64,000 nt of DNA from Bdellovibrio sp. ArHS. GTDB lineage: Bacteria > Bdellovibrionota > Bdellovibrionia > Bdellovibrionales > Bdellovibrionaceae. Shown here piece after piece: positions 61,478-64,000 of the stretch. Both the position numbers and the translations under genes were made by a program. The DNA is taken from assembly GCF_000786105.1 (NCBI RefSeq), contig NZ_JTEV01000010.1, positions 62,001-126,000 of the forward strand, given 5' to 3'. Under the pieces are notes generated by a model. The model ran no database searches, had not been told where the DNA came from, and saw nothing but the letters and a program-made list of their open reading frames with translations. Positions within the stretch are counted from its first letter, which is position 1. Every line of letters starts with the position of its first letter.

Positions 61478-61505
61478 TCAATATTACCACAGCTGTCTCC
61501 GATAG
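61478..61505 (+). promoter_or_regulatory. Candidate sigma-28 (FliA) promoter of motAB
   Basis: TCAATATT (61478-61485), a 12-nt spacer and TCCGATAG (61498-61505). The -10 keeps CCGATA and the -35 has T, AA and TT of the consensus. It lies about 24 bp before the motA ATG, fitting flagellar control. Confidence 0.65.
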
Positions 61506-61528
61506 AGAAACTGAAGAGGTCATATCTT

Positions 61529-62395
61529 ATGGGATTTGTAGGTATCATAGTCGTATTCGTGATGGTGTTCGGGGGCTTTATTATAGCCGGCGGTCACATG
61601 TCCGTTATCTTAAAGGCGGCGCCAATCGAAATGATGATTATCGGGGGCGCCGCACTCGGTGCGTATATCATTGCGAACCCGATGAAAATTATTAAATCCG
61701 GTTTCAAATTGAGTATCAAAGCAATGACGGCAAAAGGTCCGCAGAAGCAGGATTATGTCGAACTGTTGCAGATGATGTTCCAGCTTTTCCAAGCGTTCAG
61801 AAAAGAAGGACCGCAAGGGATTGAAAAACACATCGAGGAACCAGAGAAGAGTGACATCTTCAAAGCTTATCCAAGCTTCATGCATAATCATCATGCGGTT
61901 CACTTTCTGTGCGACACGATGAAAATCACGTTGTCAGCAGAGATGTCACCCTACGATGTTGATGATCTTCTTGATGCCGATATTAAAGCGATTCACCACG
62001 AAGAACACATGGCTGCACATGCGGTACAAACAGTCGCCGACGGTTTCCCTGGATTGGGTATCGTTGCCGCGGTTCTGGGTATCGTAAAAACCATGGCCCA
62101 CTTGACCGAAGGGGTTGAAAAAATCGGTTCCTTGGTTGCCGGCGCCCTGGTTGGAACGATGTTAGGGGTTTTCTGTGCCTACGGTTTGATTGCACCAACA
62201 GCATCAAAAATGGGTGCGGATATCGAAGCGGAAGGTCGCTATCTGGCTTGTATTAAAGCAGCCATGATTGCGTTGCAAAGAGGCGCGCCACCGATCGTGT
62301 GTGTCGAGTACGCTCGTCGTACGATCATGCCTGAAGAGCGTCCTTCATTTGACGAAGTAGATAAGGCAACAAAAGAGATTAAGAAAGCGGCTTAA
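61529..62395 (+). CDS. motA: Flagellar motor stator protein MotA
   Basis: MotA forms the ring of the proton-driven stator unit with MotB. 288 aa with four membrane helices (residues ~2-22, 30-50 region, ~165-190, ~200-220). Typical stretches include MMIIGGAALGAYIIANP and LGIVAAVLGIVKTM; EGVEKIGSLVAGALVGTMLGVF spans the third and fourth helices. GAGG precedes the ATG. A sigma-28-like promoter lies upstream, and motB follows after 97 bp. Bdellovibrio has several motAB pairs; this is one of them. Confidence 0.96.
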   Translation: MGFVGIIVVFVMVFGGFIIAGGHMSVILKAAPIEMMIIGGAALGAYIIANPMKIIKSGFKLSIKAMTAKGPQKQDYVELLQMMFQLFQAFRKEGPQGIEKHIEEPEKSDIFKAYPSFMHNHHAVHFLCDTMKITLSAEMSPYDVDDLLDADIKAIHHEEHMAAHAVQTVADGFPGLGIVAAVLGIVKTMAHLTEGVEKIGSLVAGALVGTMLGVFCAYGLIAPTASKMGADIEAEGRYLACIKAAMIALQRGAPPIVCVEYARRTIMPEERPSFDEVDKATKEIKKAA

Positions 62396-62492
62396 TTAGA
62401 GCCGCAAAGGCCAAGCGGGCTTTGTCCCGCACAACCGGACTTGTGATGAAATAAGGACTGAGGAAGGATTCCTCAAGAAAACTGGATAAGAA

Positions 62493-63455
62493 ATGGCAGA
62501 AAAAAAGCAAACCATTGTTATCAAAAAGATCATCGTTTCAGGAGGCGGCCACCACGGCGGTTCCTGGAAGGTGGCTTTGGCCGACTTCATGACGGCCCTT
62601 ATGGCATTCTTTCTGGTCATGTGGCTGTTAGGTCAATCCGAAGAAACAAAAAAAGCCGTTTCAGATTATTTCTCGACACCTTCTGTGATTGAGTACAACT
62701 TCCAGAACTTCGGCGCAGAAATCACGCTCGAGAAATTATTCCTGGATATCTTGAATGAGCCCTTAAAAGCTTTCCAAAGTTTTATGGAGCCCGCGGACAC
62801 AACGCCAAATCTTTTGGATATGGGCTCCACAAAAGTGGTGGCGGCTTACTTGGCTGACCAGATGAATGACGTTGCGAAAAATGTGACGGTCACTCCTGAA
62901 GGTTACGACTTTGATATCCCTGACTACATGCTTTTTGAAAGAGGCACGGCCACACCGAACGCAAGTTTCGTGAAAGTCATGGATAAAATCAAAGGCATTA
63001 CAACCGGTCTTAAAGAAGCTGACATCAAGTTGACGTCAGGATTGTTTGTGCAAGCGGTGGCTGATGGCAATGTGATGACTGCAAATAAAGTGGCGGCAGA
63101 AAGATTCGACATCGTTCGCAATAAGATCCTGGCATCCCTGGAAACGAACACGGTGTCCGTGACTGGTGGAATCAGTGTCAAAGAAAAACGGGGAGAGATC
63201 GATCCGGCGAAACTCGTGGGCTTCATCCGAGTGAAGATCGCGCAGAAGGAAATCACTTCGGATGGACGAAAACCGCGAAAACTCGAAACACTGTTTGGTC
63301 CGTCACGTGTGGATATGTCTGTGTATGACAACTTTGTGAATCAGATCAGCAATCGTAAAAAAGAGCAAGAACCGCCGAAAAACTTAAAAGAACAGGTGGA
63401 TCAAGAACTCAACGATGCTGCTGGAATTACAGATCCGTCGACGCCGACAGAATAA
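62493..63455 (+). CDS. motB: Flagellar motor stator protein MotB (degenerate OmpA-like domain)
   Basis: MotB couples proton flow to rotor movement and anchors the stator. 320 aa. The N-terminal helix [22 protein letters not shown] carries the proton-binding Asp31, and a plug-like segment follows. The C-terminal part (~130-240) has the OmpA-like order ([19 protein letters not shown] then [16 protein letters not shown]), but the usual peptidoglycan-binding signature with a TD pair and N-x-x-L-S-x-x-RA is not preserved (it reads [24 protein letters not shown]). A 60-residue charged tail follows. It ends 29 nt inside the convergent TorF-like gene. Confidence 0.92.
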   Translation: MAEKKQTIVIKKIIVSGGGHHGGSWKVALADFMTALMAFFLVMWLLGQSEETKKAVSDYFSTPSVIEYNFQNFGAEITLEKLFLDILNEPLKAFQSFMEPADTTPNLLDMGSTKVVAAYLADQMNDVAKNVTVTPEGYDFDIPDYMLFERGTATPNASFVKVMDKIKGITTGLKEADIKLTSGLFVQAVADGNVMTANKVAAERFDIVRNKILASLETNTVSVTGGISVKEKRGEIDPAKLVGFIRVKIAQKEITSDGRKPRKLETLFGPSRVDMSVYDNFVNQISNRKKEQEPPKNLKEQVDQELNDAAGITDPSTPTE

Positions 63456-64000
63456 AAAAGACGTCGCCGGCCCCATTGAATTGGGAGCTTTCGCTGGTTC
63501 CAGTGAGAGCTCCTTCTAAGAAGATCACGCCCCATTTTGTTCCTAACCCAGTGCGCCCGTCGAAGTAAGCATTTATATTGTCGACATTGGGTGTGTTGTA
63601 ACCGATCTCGTTATTCCACTTCCAGCCATTGAAAACATTGGAAACTTTGCCGAACGCAAAGCGCTTCGAGTTTTCATCCGTACCTTCCCAATTGCTAAGG
63701 CTGTCATACATGATGCGATAGTCGAACATGTTCAAACGGACACCAATGATGTTTCCGTTTCGGTCCCCACCATTGTAGTACTGGCTTTGCGCATAACTGA
63801 TGACCAGATTTGTATTGGCGGAAAAAGTGACTTTGATGTCACCTAAAAGTCTGAGATTAAAATGATCATCGCTATTTTCGAAATTAGTGTTGGAGCCCCA
63901 AACACCCAAGCGGAACTGCGAACCAAAATGAAACCAAAATGTTCCCTGAAGGGCTGGCGACTTGTCCGATTGGGACAGGCCGTTTTCCACATAATGGGAA
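63427..64000 (-). CDS. TorF-like outer-membrane protein (3' part, start outside window)
   Basis: About 190 residues are visible; the N-terminus lies beyond the window end. The stretch [36 protein letters not shown] matches the pattern of the TorF/TIGR02001 family of putative porins (GxSQSDxKPALQG and WGSN). The remainder is alternating beta strands ending in FILSASTDL, typical of outer-membrane barrels. Overlaps the end of motB by 29 nt on the opposite strand. Function not assigned. Confidence 0.72.
   Translation of the reverse strand, partial: SHYVENGLSQSDKSPALQGTFWFHFGSQFRLGVWGSNTNFENSDDHFNLRLLGDIKVTFSANTNLVISYAQSQYYNGGDRNGNIIGVRLNMFDYRIMYDSLSNWEGTDENSKRFAFGKVSNVFNGWKWNNEIGYNTPNVDNINAYFDGRTGLGTKWGVIFLEGALTGTSESSQFNGAGDVFFILSASTDL

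Overview
The window (about 64 kb, moderate GC) looks like the chromosome of a predatory Bdellovibrio or close relative (Bdellovibrionota). The strongest clues are two very large tail-fibre-like proteins with a secretion signal and a C-terminal S74 chaperone domain, matching the 'mosaic adhesive trimer' (MAT) fibres described in Bdellovibrio. Supporting clues are a TIGR02147-type regulator remnant, many small lipoproteins, a Tad/Flp pilus locus and a flagellar flhA-flhF-flhG-fliA cluster. There is no phage, insertion sequence, CRISPR, tRNA or rRNA. Gene order is dense, with many 1-4 nt overlaps.

Layout. 1-4682: flhA (3' part), flhF, flhG and fliA, closed by a terminator. 4682-6440: a heat-shock-type sigma factor with a GFA-fold gene and a PHA-granule-type protein. 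6647-10671: aspS, a membrane-anchored unknown, a large inverted repeat, a DUF1266 protein and a small gene behind a good sigma-28 promoter. 10721-15018: rhomboid protease, a frameshifted CpaF-type ATPase, a CpaC-type secretin and a response-regulator/histidine-kinase hybrid. 15263-18645: a secreted Gly/Met-rich repeat protein and a metal-dependent amidohydrolase. 18634-21409: the other part of the Tad locus (Flp pilin, TadE/TadG-like proteins, CpaB-like protein). 21519-27602: small unknown, folD, Rieske oxygenase, phytase-like protein, rRNA methyltransferase and an Hsp70-like protein. 27766-36977: lipoproteins, a coiled-coil protein, a small polysaccharide set (SLBB export, Wzy, Wzz, deacetylase), a YkgJ protein and two envelope proteins.

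37135-41535 is the most interesting block: a tightly coupled four-gene operon of DUF4956 membrane protein, HlyD-type adaptor fused to a beta-propeller, TolC-like outer-membrane protein, and VTC (polyphosphate-polymerase-type) domain protein. A secreted protein with Fam20/HipA-like kinase motifs lies convergently beside it. I infer an envelope-spanning polyphosphate or polyanion machine; this is not proven by the sequence.

43093-47639: phosphatase-like lipoprotein, hldC, RDD protein, rsmE, prmA and a flagellar-type secreted protein behind a near-consensus sigma-28 promoter. 47732-55255: two MAT fibre genes, each paired with a small lipoprotein, with a frameshifted prepilin between them. 55587-64000: TIGR02147 pseudogene, EamA transporter, rluB, two unknowns, dsbD, motAB (behind a sigma-28-like promoter; MotB has a degenerate OmpA-type domain) and the 3' part of a TorF-like porin gene. 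Sigma-28-like sites before several genes suggest that the fliA product encoded here also controls surface proteins in the same window.
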